From assembly GCA_037178855.1 (NCBI GenBank), contig JASJZC010000006.1:9652501-9716500 (forward strand): 64,000 nucleotides of DNA, written 5' to 3'. Source of the DNA: Oscheius sp. JU75. Lineage: Eukaryota > Nematoda > Chromadorea > Rhabditida > Rhabditidae. Position 1 is the first letter of the stretch; every line of letters starts with the position of its first letter. This document shows, piece after piece, positions 43,313 through 56,100 of the stretch. Below the pieces are notes generated by a model. It did not search any database. It had not been told where the DNA came from and was given only the letters and a program-made list of their open reading frames with translations. Made by a program: the position numbers and the translations under genes.

Positions 43313-46300
43313 TTAATCCTCATCGGTGGCTATCCGCAACCTTTTGCCTCCTCCTTCACTCCCACTGTCGCTCCTGTCGTCCGATTCGACCTTGACTAAT
43401 GGAGATCCCTCTTTTGCTGCTTCCCTGGACGGTGAAACTGAAAAATATTCATATCATAAAGTTAGACGGTTTTTGGCTCAGTCATTTTGGGTGATACCAA
43501 CGAGAGAGAGAAACAGGTTGAGATGGGCACGAGAGGGGGGAGATGATGAACATGTGAAAGGGGATTGAGGAGAAATCTGGAGGGAGGAATGTATTACTCT
43601 GAGCCACAGCGCGGGGGCCTAGAGCAGACGCTAAGGTAAAAACTACTGGGTTGCAATAATGACAAACAGACATCCAAACAGTGTATCACTCGAAAAAAGT
43701 ATGTTTATTATAGGGAATCTGTTTCCATTAGTTTCTGATTCTACGATATCGGTTTGGTAGCCGAAACTGGAATAATTCCCAAGTTACGAAAACGTTGTAC
43801 GGTAAAGCCGCTACTTCTGATCCAATATTTTTTTTATCAAACCCATACAATAGAGTCAGAAATTAGTATAAGCAGACTGTCCAAGCTAGGTATACTAATT
43901 TGACATGTTTGCGATCATTTGTAGGACTTCCCAGCAGTATTGGCCCTAGCGTCTACTTTAGGTCCCTCATGGGTAACTTTAGCCCCCCCCCCCCACAACA
44001 GCCTCTTGTTCTCAGACAGGATGAGAGTAAGAGACAGTTTACCGCTACCATACAAAAGGCTAGTTGACAGATTCAAGTAGAAGACATGAGACACCTAACA
44101 GGTCAGTTCACCAGGTTGAACAGGATCAATTGTTGACAGAAACAGCTTGACAGAGATAGTCGACATTATAAGCAGTATAAGAGACTATGTAGGATACTTT
44201 TTTATCGGACAGGACAAGTTGACCGAAAACGTGTCCTGTCTGATAGAAAAAAGGGAATGGTTGGTATAGACACGAAAGAGTACAAGGTGACTGGATAATG
44301 ACCGACCAAGACAGTGAGGGAGCAGGTGGAACAGATTGGCTGACAAAAATAGAAAGTATTCAACGAACCCTCAGTAATGGGAATGGCCTCATTGGAACTG
44401 GATCCCGGAGACGCTTTCCGTTTCAGAGGCGACATTTCCCGTATATTGTTTATGGCTTGCTGCTGTCTGGCCTGTTGAAAGATTTTGTCTACTGGTCTCG
44501 AAGAGTAGTCGACCGGTTGACCGTTCGAGTCCAATGTGACTGGGACACCACTGCTATTCAGGGTGTGCTTCATTGTTGACATACAACTGTTCAGGAAAGA
44601 CATCATCAAGATAGGGGCCAGCTGAAATTCGAGCTCAAGAGGGAGGAAACTTGGAATCTTACAGCAGGCTTATTCTCGTCGTCGTCCTTCTTATCGACAG
44701 AAGTAGACGGGTCAGAAGTCGACGAAGAGGGCTGGGCTCCATCCTGTCGGGCAATTCCAATGGGATTCGAGGTTCTGCAAAAGTGACCATCTCTACTGTT
44801 ACGATCTGCCTCTCTGTCCTTTTTTTGCTATCCGTTGAAAAAAAAAAACGCATAGACCGTAACTCACTGATGAACATTCTTCGTGAAAGCGTCCGTGAAA
44901 TGTTTCTCCGACAACTGGAAAAGATGAGTTGGTGTCTCTTCCGGATTCACAGTGGGAGGTGCCGAAGCCTTTCCAGGGACTGAGCCCGCTACTGACTGCC
45001 CGACAGCTGTAGCCGACGCAGGTCTGTGCGCTCCAATGATTGGCTCAACCTTTACTTTCAGAAGGTCTGAGGCCAGACTTGAGGGAATGCTGGTTGGTGG
45101 CGACGTCTGAGCCTACATGAGGATCTATCCAATGGACCTGACACCTACCTGTTGGTTTCTCGTGGCCTCAATCAGAGCCTTGGGCGGTGAGGGATCGACC
45201 GGGATGGGTGGTCGTGGTGAGACAGCGGCATCTCCACTGCCTCCACCAACAGCCACCGGCTTCAGGACTTCGGCTGCCCCTGTCAAAGCCTTCAACATGG
45301 GATCCACTCCTTGATGGATCGGGATTTGATTTGCATGGATAGGCTGCTGGCCAAAAAGCTGTTGAATTCTGGCCTCATGGAGGGACGAAGCCGCTACGTT
45401 CGGTTGTTTATCTAAAACTCCCAATATAAAAAGTTTAAAATTGCCACTCACTAAAACTCAACAGAGCCTGATGAAGCACTAGGGTCTCTGGAGTCTGATC
45501 CAGACCGACAGAGCTCTTCGCACTGGGAACTTCTCTCGCTGTCGGGGTAGCTCGAGTCATCTGAAGCAGATCTTGAATTCGAAACCAAATGGAGCTTACA
45601 GCTGGAGTGACTGTAGCCGCGGAGACCGCTGTGGGCAGAGCAATCATCGACTGTTGTCCGTGCTGGATCTGTTGTTGTCCTCCATGAGCTTGGGAGAGCT
45701 GAAGAGAATCAGGAGTTTGGATTCCGAACTGAGCTAGATGGGCAGGCGTCAAACCCTAGAAAACATGACGCTTTTCCCCTTGTCCGAACCCTGTCCCTCT
45801 GTCTCGCTGCCTCTCCGCCTCTCTGTGTCGCTTACTCTCTGCCTTTCTGTCTCCCTGTGTCTCTGTCTCTCTGTCTCGCTTACTCTCTGACTCTCTGTTT
45901 TTTGTCTGCTTAGGGTTCCACAAAATTTGAAAGAAATTCTCACATGAGCACGAGCAGTCGCCATCAATATCTGGTTCTGCTGTGCCAATTGTTGCTGTTG
46001 ATGAGTGAGACTCTGTAGAATTGGCGTCTGGCTGACATGGACTGCTTGAGCAGCCTGGGCTGCCTGTTGGACTGCGGCTTGTTGAGCGGCCTGTTGCTGG
46101 GCCTGTTGCTGAGCGGCCTGTTGCTGGACAGCTATATGGCGCAGAAGATGACTTTGATTTAGCTGTTCCATCACGTTGGCCTGTTGTTGCGGTACATGAC
46201 TCACTTGCATCTAGAGAGCAGCATTGTGACTGTACATTGAAGCCATACCTCGGCATTGATAGTGTGCTGGTTGTTCTTTGAGGCAAGCATCAAGACTTTG

Positions 46301-47784
46301 GATTGTTGGACACCTAGATTGAAGAAGAATCTTAGGGTATTCATGTCTCCTAAGGGCAGATCGAGTCCATTGGGATCACAGCTCGGCGAGCATTCCAAGT
46401 TGACCGACTGAAATATTACATTTGCGATCATGGATCGTTTGATTTGCGTTTAGATGAAACCTTTGGACTAAAAGTATGATATAACAACGTTCGCAAACGT
46501 TTCACAGGTCTTGCTTAAAGAAGCGAAAACTTTGACCGCTCGCTGGCTTCGATTCCGGCATCTCTGATTCGCAGACGAAGCTCTAACCGACTGCGCCACG
46601 CCGTTAAGGCCGCTCTCGATTTTTCTGTGATAAACATATGCTTTCTCGATTCTCGCTAATAGCATGAAAACAAAGCTCAAAGACTGACCTTGTAGCTGTT
46701 GACATCAAAATAGGGGACCCTCGTCAGCGGGAATTGTGTGCATGTGGGCCATGGGAGAGACGGAGTCTGCTGCTGTTGTTGCGGTGTTTGAACTGGCTGT
46801 GGTTGAGGGACTGGAGCCGGTGTGTGGTGGGATGGAATCACAAACTGGGGTGCTTGCTGAAAAGTAGATTCAAAAATTTTGATAGAAGCTGGTACCTGTG
46901 CATGTTGACTGACAGCAATAGAACTATTGATGGACGTGGCCCCGAAACCATTGAGCTGCTGTTGAGGCTGTGGCTGCTGGATCTGCAGCAGTTGGGCAAG
47001 CTGCTGAGTACTCAACCCGGCTTGGATTAGTTGTTGAAGCTGTTGCTGTTGTAGCTAAAAAAAAGTATTGATTGACTGGAACAGACCATAAGAACCCTAA
47101 ACTCTGAAGACATGACGCCGTTAAGATGGCTGATAAGACCATTTAGCGCTATCAGTCTCTCTGCCCTTACAGCGAACAAACTACAACAGAACAGGACCGA
47201 TACTAGTGTCTAGTCCCACTGAGAATTTGAAAGACTGGCAGACTGAGAGTCTCACATTTTGATAGAGGTAAATTACACAGTCGGACAGCCTGACAATCGG
47301 GCAAGTAGACAAGCTGACATAACGAGAGTAATGACTAGAGCCAAGCATAATGTACAGTCTTGGATGAATGCCACCCATGCAGTTTGTCAATTTCACAGAC
47401 TGACAGCTTAACGTTTTGATCTGCTGACAACATGACAGACGCAAAATCTGACATAATAAGAAAAATAGCAAGAGCCTAGTCTTACAGACAGGCGGACAGT
47501 TTGACAGTTTGCCAAAAGATTTGGGCAGTCTGAGAGTGATAGTTTTTTCAACATGACAGATTGACATACAGACAGTTTTCATAGTCTGACAGACAAACAG
47601 TTTTACAGCCTGATAGTCGGACATACTGACAGACTAAAAGTTTGATAGCTTGACCGCTTGGTATTCTGGCAGTATGACTGATTATACCGTAAGAATAGTC
47701 ACTAGAGTCTAGTCTCTGATCTACCTGTATGTTCTGAAGACTTGCTCCATTGAGGAGATGAGCGCCCTGACTGGGCGGGTTCAT
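43313..47784 (-). CDS. Glutamine-rich protein of unknown family
   Basis: Twelve exons (47725-47784, 46896-47054, 46689-46856, 46249-46407, 45944-46210, 45600-45755, 45452-45560, 45149-45411, 44868-45112, 44663-44774, 44369-44621, 43313-43437) join in phase to 691 residues. The first half is Gln-rich, with blocks such as LQQQQLQQLIQAGL, AQQQAQQQAAQQAAVQQ and THQQQQLAQQNQ. The least repetitive stretch, from CSPSCDPNGLDLPLGDM to TLRFFFNLGVQQSKV, is the best search query. The second half is Pro/Ala/Ser-rich, then LNSCMSTMKHTLNSSGVPV and the nuclear-signal-like MSPLKRKASPGS, ending in an acidic tail EGGGKRLRIATDED. The composition suggests a nuclear transcription co-regulator; no domain was recognised. 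The start is taken at the first ATG after CCTTTTTCAG. A possible earlier exon at 48616-48678 does not join in phase. Confidence 0.75.
43985..43998 (+). repeat. Poly-C run
   Basis: About a dozen consecutive C residues after TTTAG in the last intron of the Gln-rich gene. The length may be affected by sequencing. Confidence 0.6.
46541..46612 (-). repeat. tRNA-like sequence, probably a relic
   Basis: The minus strand begins GGCGTGGCGCAGTCGGTTAG, a perfect D-arm/A-box pattern, then CTGCGAATCAG where an anticodon arm should be and GGAATCGAAGCC as a weak B box. Stem pairing is poor, so a functional tRNA is unlikely but not excluded. It lies in an intron of the Gln-rich gene. Confidence 0.5.
47220..47680 (-). 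repeat. TGACAG/CTGACA-rich low-complexity domain
   Basis: The motif TGACA or GACAG recurs every 10-25 bases for about 450 bases (for example CTGACAGACAAACAG, TACTGACAGACT). Intron 1 of the Gln-rich gene. Similar domains occur at about 48895-49140, 44095-44165, 52895-53050 and 55095-55400. Confidence 0.6.
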
Positions 47785-50090
47785 ATTTGGAAGCTCTCCT
47801 CTGTTTTGGAGGGGAGAGGCTGAAAAAGGATCAGATTAGGAAACGAAATCGCGTAAGAAGAGGGATAAGGATAAAGAGCTATTTATGGGCAAAAAGTAGG
47901 AGCGAGGAAGTGGATGAATCAATTCCGAGAAGAGCCAATTAGTCTCGGTGAGACACGAACTCCCTTCGCTTTTCGAGATCGATTGACTCATACGTCTCCA
48001 GACGCAATACACACAAGGACGACCGGCCGTTCTCTGGGTCTCTCTCTCTCTCGGCTGGGGCTCTCCTCTAGTGATCAATGAGTGTGTGTGGCTGTAAACA
48101 GGGACGAGGTCCAAGCATGACTACAACAAGACACACACGTGATGCCTTTCTGCAAAAACACGCAATATTTTCATGGAATTCTCCTTCGTAATGTCACCGT
48201 CATAAAAGTGTTCACGTACAAGAAGCCAAAGATCTTTTTTCCCGACCAAAATGAAGAAGGTAGTTCCTTGGAAAAAGAACGCAAAGAACTTTAAAAAGTG
48301 TTCCAATTAAGAGCAAAAGGTTTACCACGATACTGGGGATAGAATCTGGCAAGCTGATTCTAAGAGAGCAAGAGAGCAGTCTGGACACGGAAAGGAGCAA
48401 TTGATTCTTACATCAGGAGCGAAGAAAGAACTTTGTGTAACTGATGTCGGAAACAGAAAACTGATCGATGTGAGGGAGCGCGAGCGGGAGTGATAGAGAA
48501 AGAGAAAGAGAGAGAGAGCAAGGTACGAACCCCTCCAGTCCCAGAACAAAGAACACGGACTTCTATGAGCTGGGAAGAGAGAGAAACTGAGTAGAGGGGA
48601 GGAAGCCACAATTACAGGTAGATTGACTGCGGGGACAGCTGCTGCGACACAAACAGTGCTTCCCGGCTGAGCTAACATAGTGCAAAGGAGGGAAGAGAGA
48701 GAGAGAAAGAAAGGACACTATGGAACGTAGGCTAGTTCTGACTCGGACAGAGATTTTATTACTGCCGAGGCCATTAACAATTAAAAACGTGTGAGAAAGT
48801 GGAAAAAAAAAGGTCTAACTGTGATATTTGGTACCGTCTCTGATATCTAAAGAGCAATGATTAGACCATGTCCACTAAACATTCAGTAATTTTTTGACCT
48901 GACATAAAAGCATTGACAGAGACAGGCTTGACAGATTGACGAAATAATAGTGGTCGACACAACAGAATAACAACAGAATTGGTTTTGGCTGACAGAGACA
49001 GTTAACATGGGAGAGTTGACATTGACATAGTGAGGAAAGTTGGCTTTGAAGTGCTATGGCTTACTAGCTTTGACAGAGATAGGCTGACAGGAGCGGTAGT
49101 GGTGACATAGTTTGACACAAACTGACATAAATATTTGGACTAGAAAAAAGATGTATGCAGATAGCATCGTTCAAAAGTGTAAGTGGAGAGGAAGGAGGCG
49201 TCCGCCCTTATCTAGCCTTCCCGCGCGAGCCCCGATCTCTGCTAAGCGCAGGAGATAGACTAGATCTTTTCATCTCACATTCAATATTCCCCTCTTTCGT
49301 CTGCAGCCTCCTCCCATCCAGAACCACTTCCTCGTTCTGTGGGCGTGTGACCAAAGAACAGATGTACTCCTGCAGAGAAGCAATAGATAAGAATTACTAC
49401 ATCTCGTTCGAGAATGCGTCCAAAGGCTTTACAAAGGATTATAGGTAATAAACATGGACGACTGACCCATTATGCGGGAAGAGACAAAAGGGACCGTACT
49501 CGTGGGAAAGTCCCACGCGGAAACATCTGAGACGTTCTCGGTACACGTGGCATGTTATTCAGAGAGAGATCCATCGACAGAGTGAGCAGAGATTAGAGTA
49601 CGAATAGTAATTAGGCTGGGTGGTCCCGTGGTGAGGGAAAGGAGGAGGGACCTCCGGCTGTTGCGGGTGCGCAAAGACGCCCGGTCTACGTAGAAGAAAA
49701 TCAATATGGCGACGAGACAACAAAGATCAAACTCTGGGAGAGGGAGAGAGAGGGACCTGTTTCACACAGTTATGGCAGTTCGGGTAGAGAGTTCGCGGAC
49801 GAGTTCAATATGATCTGCTCGACTCTGTTTCTGCCTCTCTATCTAAAAGAGGTGATAAGAGTTGCAACAAATGTCACCCAGGCTGATGAAGCTGACAGTA
49901 TAGAGTTTGGCTTAGAAAGACGCAGACCACAACGGGAACCTGACGAAAAACGGGAGGACTGGCAAAAAGAATCGACCTCGAGATTACGGTACAGCGGGGT
50001 AGAGAGAACGTATCAATCGTTCAGATCAATAGATGAACTTGACTGATAAGGGAACATTCGTTTTGAATCCCCGGCTGGCTAGTCAGTGAT

Positions 50091-50093
<3 letters not shown>

Positions 50094-50157
<64 letters not shown>

Positions 50158-50158
50158 T
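50094..50158 (+). repeat. GA microsatellite
   Basis: About 30 nearly uninterrupted GA units, broken only by one AAAGA. Confidence 0.9.
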
Positions 50159-52361
50159 GACAGGACATGTGAGGTAAATAGAGAGAGGAGGCGATCGAAA
50201 GAGTCTCAAGAATCAGAAAGAGACGACCTTCGGGGACTCAAGGACGTGGCTATTTCCGAATGGGGCAATGTGGTTGAATGGAGTGAGAGAGTCGAGAGAG
50301 CAACGGATCAGAAGCTAATCCGACTCATAGCCGGATGAAATAAGTTGAAAGTTGGAAGAGTATGTTCATTGAACCGTCGAAGAATCTCCTAGTCAGAGAG
50401 AGAGAGAGAGAGAGAGAAAGGGTAAGAGAGAACCCGTTGCCCAGAGAACAAACAGGAACCAGAGATCAGCACCAGCTGGCAGGATCCTTGAATAATTCGG
50501 TGAACACCAGCTGACCTTTCATTAGAGAGGAATCGACGCAGCCGGCCTCCTGATTATCCGCTCCGACTAATCTCGGTTTGCAGGTGGAAGGAACAAATGA
50601 CTTTAGATAAGAGAGACAGATGAAGTCACTTGACTCTAGTAAACGTAAAGTCAAGAAAGCGCCATATTTCGGAGCGCGGGTACGTCATCGCTCGAGTGAC
50701 TGATCAAGGACTCTCTATTCTTCTTTTTAGGATCGATAGAGCAATAAAACAGTTGTCTGTCTCAGAAAGAGATAGACAGAGAGAAAAAGAGGAAGAGAAA
50801 CACTGAGACAGAGAAACAGAGAGACCAAGAAGACAGAGATAGAGAGTCAGAGAGACAGAGGAGGTTATCAGTGTCATACAACATTTCTGTATGTGGGTTG
50901 CACCAGCACTTGTCTCTTTCTCTCTCGTAGTAATGTGCTATGTGGCGAGAAGCAAATAGACTTTGAAATGTGCGCAAAAAGTTTGCTCCGATCGAAAAAT
51001 CAAAGGGCATCGTGAACTTTGATCCAAAAAAAAAAGGAACCAGTCTACAAAGCGTTATCGGTGGGATGGAAACGGCGATTGACGGAAAAGGTCGCTCCGG
51101 CTCGAACTGGGTTACGAAGTTTCGGAAGAGTTTCGGAAGAAGGAAAAACGAGGAAGAACAGTCTATTGTTAAACAGAAGCACTGTTTACTCCGGGACTGT
51201 CCTCACACCCAACTTTTGACCCTTAGATGACTCTCTCAATAAGAATAGAGTCAAATATTTGAGATGGTGTGTCTGTTTGTTTCCCTTCCGATATCTCGCC
51301 CCCACGTCTGGCTAAGTTTCAATCCCTGCCTAGAATATCTTACAGGACTGAAACCGGAACTGGAAAGAGCAAAAGCATATCCATAGTCTAATCCGGGAAA
51401 GTAGCATTCTTAGGGTATAGACCGGTTGAGACAGAGAGATGGAGAGATAGAGAGACTGAGAGACAGAGAAAAATAGAGACAATGAGATGGAGAGACAGAG
51501 AGACGAGAATCTGAACCGATCTCATTATCTGAAAACTGACAAAGGACGAGTCTCTTAATTCATTCGAATAGCGGGGGTTACCCAATACGATTTCTTCCAA
51601 AGACCACTATCAGGAAACTGTTAAATAGGGATTATAGAAAGTTCAAAGAGGAGAATGATTATCGACGAAACTCCATTTGACAGAGAAAGAGAGACAGAGA
51701 GACAGTGACCAATTTCGAAAGGGCAACCACGGGGAATGTGCACTCTCTCTCTCTACTCGTGTTTGTCTATTTGGCAAACAAAAGGGGAAGGGAACCTGTC
51801 TCCGGACTATGACTGATCTCTCGCTCACCAAGAAATGTACTCGGTAAGCATAGAGTAGTCTTGACCGTGTCTCTTAACAAGGAGTGTGTCACCTTGAGAC
51901 TTTGAGTGTCCACTCTCCGGCAGTTTGCCCAGGCAGGACGAGTTTTGAAAGATCACCTTAAGGAGAGAGCAAACTACGGGCTCTTCATGTGCTCATTGCG
52001 AGCGAAAACGATGAAAGTAGCAGTTCGCTTTAGGGTCACTATTTTCTGTCTTTCCAGAAACTTTCAGCGACTCGGCTACACTGAATAAGTCAAGAGAAGG
52101 GCTTGAGCATAATAAGAGAGCCACGTAGATTGCGAAGAAGGGTCCGATAGATCACAGTAAAATTGCGGAGTAGTAGGATACCGCTGTCCATTTGCCTTCA
52201 GTTTGAATAAATGGCGGCGCGGATTGGTAGTAACAAAAGGCTTCCAATGGCTTCATTAGGGCAAAAGTAAAGTTCTAGAGCGCACCCAAAGTTGACTTAC
52301 CACCCAATTTAGTCTATAACTTTTTCTGCACAACACTCGCCTTTGTTTTGCGGCCTCGCAC

Positions 52362-52392
52362 AAACAAACAAACAAACAAACAGACAGACAGA
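52362..52392 (+). repeat. Compound AAAC / CAGA microsatellite
   Basis: ACAAACAAACAAACAAACAA grades into CAGACAGACAG. It appears to sit inside a dispersed repeat related to 30498-30560. Confidence 0.75.
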
Positions 52393-53164
52393 GTCCGCCA
52401 CAAAAGCCATCGCGCTTAAGATAGTAGAGAAGAGAGGCGGTACAAGGGATTGAGTTGAACAAACAAATTAGATCAGATAGAAAATCTCCGAGCGGAAGCA
52501 TAAGATCATGGCTCTTGTTCCAAACAGTAATCTTTCTATCTCGTTGTTGGTCACAGAATAGCACCAAAATCGGTGTTGCTGATCTCTCGGCGAGAACTCT
52601 TTTGTGTCCACGCAATAGAAGTTCAGTCCTGTGTTTCACCTTGGTTAAAATTAGTGGAAAAATCGGTTTCAAAAAAAGTGTAGGGGATGGGGTTCATTGA
52701 GTTTGACCCTTAAATACTATCAGAGCGAGAGGGGGACACAAACATTTGGTATCGGGTATGCGTTTTTATAACTTCAATGCCTATTTTGAGGATTCTGCGA
52801 GCTACCACTGGGTTCTTTTATAATAATTGTCATGACCGGATTGGAGACAGAAGCCTTACCCGCTCTGTCAATTCTAAATTCTTGTCTCCTTCAACGACAG
52901 CCTATCCATGTCATCCGCTCGTCCTGTAGAGTGTCTACTTCTTAACTCTGTCAAAAACTGCACAATATCAGCCTATTTCTGCCCATCTCACGTCTTTCCT
53001 CTGTCAACTTATTCAACTTCATCATTTTGTTAATCTGTCCATCCAGTTTGACCTTGTCTCTGACAAACTATAAGACAGGAAGTCAGAGAGGCAGAGAGAG
53101 AGACAGAGATCATCATCTGATTGAATTCTGTTTGATTAAAAATTTATGAACAAATGCACTGAGA

Positions 53165-56100
53165 TCAAGCATCATATCCGTAGTTTTCGTTGGTGTTTAA
53201 GTGACACTGAAAATGGAAATTCTCATTGGAATAGATGAAAACTGACATTAAAGTAGGAATCTGAACAGGCAAGACGACGGGCTCACTGATATCCTCAGTC
53301 ACGTTCTTGCCTCTCCGTAATCCCCTTCGTGGGTTCATCTTCGTGTTCTTCACGTCCTCCTTGACCGGGCTCCGTATCACATATCTAGGTACCATTTTAG
53401 GCTGTAGACTCTTCTAATCTCACATTATGTCACCCTCCTCGAGTTGTAAGTCAGCTGAGGGATTGATGATCACATAGGAGAGCCGATTTTGACTGTTGTC
53501 CACAACTGAAAGCAGAAGTTTATTTTCTGATCCGGAAAAAGAATGAGTCGCACACAGATTGAGGAATTATTTGAGGCAGGTTAGGTTAGGCAAACGGTTT
53601 TTGGGTCACCTTGGAGCAGTCCAGTATGAACTGAAAAATCTATGAGTAGGTGGTCGACCCACTGATCAGGATTCTCCGTCTCTATGTGCCTAAATCTCTG
53701 TCTCCCCGTTTCTTTGTTTCTCTGTCTCTCTGTTTCCCCGTCTCTCTTTCTCTCGGTATCTCTGCTTCTCTGATTCTTCGTCTATCTGTTTATTTGTCTA
53801 GCTGTCTCTCTGTCTATTTTTCCCTCAATCTCTCTGTCTCTCTCTGTCTCTCTGTTTCTCTGTCTCTTTGTTTCCCCATCTCTCTGTCTCTCGAAACTCA
53901 CCAGCATCATCTAGACTCATCCCCATCGTTCTCATCTTACTCTTCACATGGTCATAGATGTCCTTCTTTTTCTTCACAACTTCCGGATCTTCCATGTCGA
54001 ACGAACGATACTTTTGGACCATATCATCCGATATCGACTTGCTGTCCATGGCTGTCGTTCGGAAGATTCCGATAGGGATGTCAGCCACACTGGAGCAAAG
54101 TTTCTGGTAGAGACGGCCGTAGGACTTGATCCAGAGGTCTTCTTGAGTGATTTCTAGCTAGAAAGGACATCTTAGATACAATTTTATGCACTACCGAAGC
54201 CAAATATCCCGATCCCTCGCTCTGGTCGATTCCTAAAAGAAGACGGGTGAGCTCGACGACGTATGGTTTCAGTAGGGACTGGTACAGTAACCTAATTGGA
54301 TTTTATACAGTTAAATTAAGAGTACTGACCGGTCCATCATGTTAGCCGAGAAGACACCTCCCGCAGCGAATGGTAGACGGAACATGAAGGGCATGTGACT
54401 TCCCCTCTTGAGCTCTTTCTAATAAGATTCTATCATTGACCGGTATTGAAAATGATACCTTTTCAATCTTGGACTGTTCGAGCGAGTAATGATCGTTCGG
54501 ATTGAACTGAACAAAGCGCATATTGCTGGAATGGGTCAGTTCGGTGATCATTCTGACTCGGGGGAACATTTTGTGAATTTTTTGGACGGTAATGATTGTG
54601 CTGCAATCGGCGTAGTGTTCTTGAGCCAGAGGGGCCATGTCATGGACGACGACCACATGTTCAGCTCGGGAAACACCAGCTCGGAGTAGATTCTCGAGGC
54701 TGAAAATCTCTGTCTCTGTCATAGCTTGATTCCCCACTTTGAGATCTTCCCTTTCATCCAATAGATCATCGGGAAATAGGAGATCGCATCGAGGAAGGCA
54801 GTTGTCGGCTGTTCATTGTCGTCCAGCTCGAGAAGCAGAACAATGGGATGCAGATCGTGTACAGGCCGATAATATGCACTGAACAGCGTCGTTTTTCCCA
54901 AAAAAAAATATAACCTTACCGTAGCGGTATGATGAGATTATACATACCACTGCTGGTCCTGTCCGCAGCCAGAATGATAGGACGATTGAGCCAGTTTGTG
55001 TACTCGTGAGCCGCGGTGGCTGAGGAATGAGGGCATTCTTTGTCAAGTTGAAGACAGCAAAGAGGTCTCTTCTCCTGAACGACGATGTGTCACCTTCCTA
55101 TCATGTTCTCTCTTTCCTGTCAACAAGTCCGAGTCAGCTTGACAGGTTATTCAGGGTCATTGCCTGTCTCTGTCATACTTTTTTGTCAGCCTGTCTTAAC
55201 ACAGTTCTGATCCCGTAGCTGCCAGAGAGACTGACTCTGTCAGAAAGTCCGTGTTTTTGCATGGTTTTAATCCCTTTGCTTGTAAGGCTTTCACCTCCAT
55301 AGTCATGTTGCGGATTCAATATGTCAATTCAGCTGGTCAACCTGCCCTTTCAATATTGTTCTGTCAAGACCAGTTCTTGGACTTACGGCAGAATCAAGCC
55401 TGTCACTTTGGTCGCAGATAGACTGTCTCCTACCGCTCTCGCTGTCCTCTGACTTTCAGTCAGCGAACTTCACAGTAACCAAGTAAAAGTTCTAGAGCGC
55501 CTCCAAGTTTCACTTGCCATCTAATATTGTCAATAATTACTATAACAAAATAGCTTGCTCCAATCGGTTTTGGGCTCATGAACAGACTGACTTACGCTTT
55601 TGTAGTGAAGAGATGCCAAATCTTACCTTGAGCATGTGACAGATAGTGTTCGAGGTTCCTATATACGTTCTGGCCTGTGGATAAGTCCGTTGGAGCCTGT
55701 AACTCTCTCACTAAACAGTACCTCGCGATACTTATTACCGTAGCAGAATGCAAGGTCCGCGACACTTTGAACACTTCTTCATCTCTTTCTCATTATCAGA
55801 GTCAGAGTCGCTACTGCTCTCCTTGCGCGCCTCGGTGACCATTGCTATACTGGGTCGACGGCTCGAGTTCTGTTGTGGAACGTCAATTAGTCGGATCTCA
55901 TCTGTGGCCTTGTCCTTCTGGAGCATCGCCCGCTTCTTCGGTCTGAGTTTCCCCTCTTCCAGGCCGGGCACATCCATGGCAATCGTGCCAATGTTGGCGA
56001 TAGTCGAAGCCACGTGAGCCTTCTTCCTCTGACTCTTGAGATCCTTCCGGAAATCGTACAGGCTCTCCTCATTGGTGAGTCCCACGTAATAGAGAATATC

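Larger units (their letters stand above)
47785..53164. other. 5.4-kb stretch without a supported gene
   Basis: Lies between the 5' end of the Gln-rich gene and the 3' end of the potassium channel gene. It holds the TGACAG-rich domain 48895-49140, GA microsatellites (50094-50158 and 50395-50416), GACAGAGA tracts (50760-50850, 51425-51505, 51680-51702), an AAAC-to-CAGA compound microsatellite (52362-52392) and repeats shared with 55488 and 30498. A short frame at 48616-48678 (MLAQPGSTVCVAAAVPAVNL, then a GTAATT donor) may be a 5' exon. Other open frames read through simple repeats and were not called. Confidence 0.5.

Noticed and set aside
49155-50046. Plus-strand frames of 97 and 78 codons in the 5-kb gene-poor stretch
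   Set aside because: Composition is dominated by simple repeats, with no domains and no acceptor-donor pairs that extend them.
50094-51505. Regularly repeated tracts that might suggest a CRISPR array
   Set aside because: They are GA and GACAGAGA microsatellites without unique spacers of fixed length, in a eukaryotic genome.
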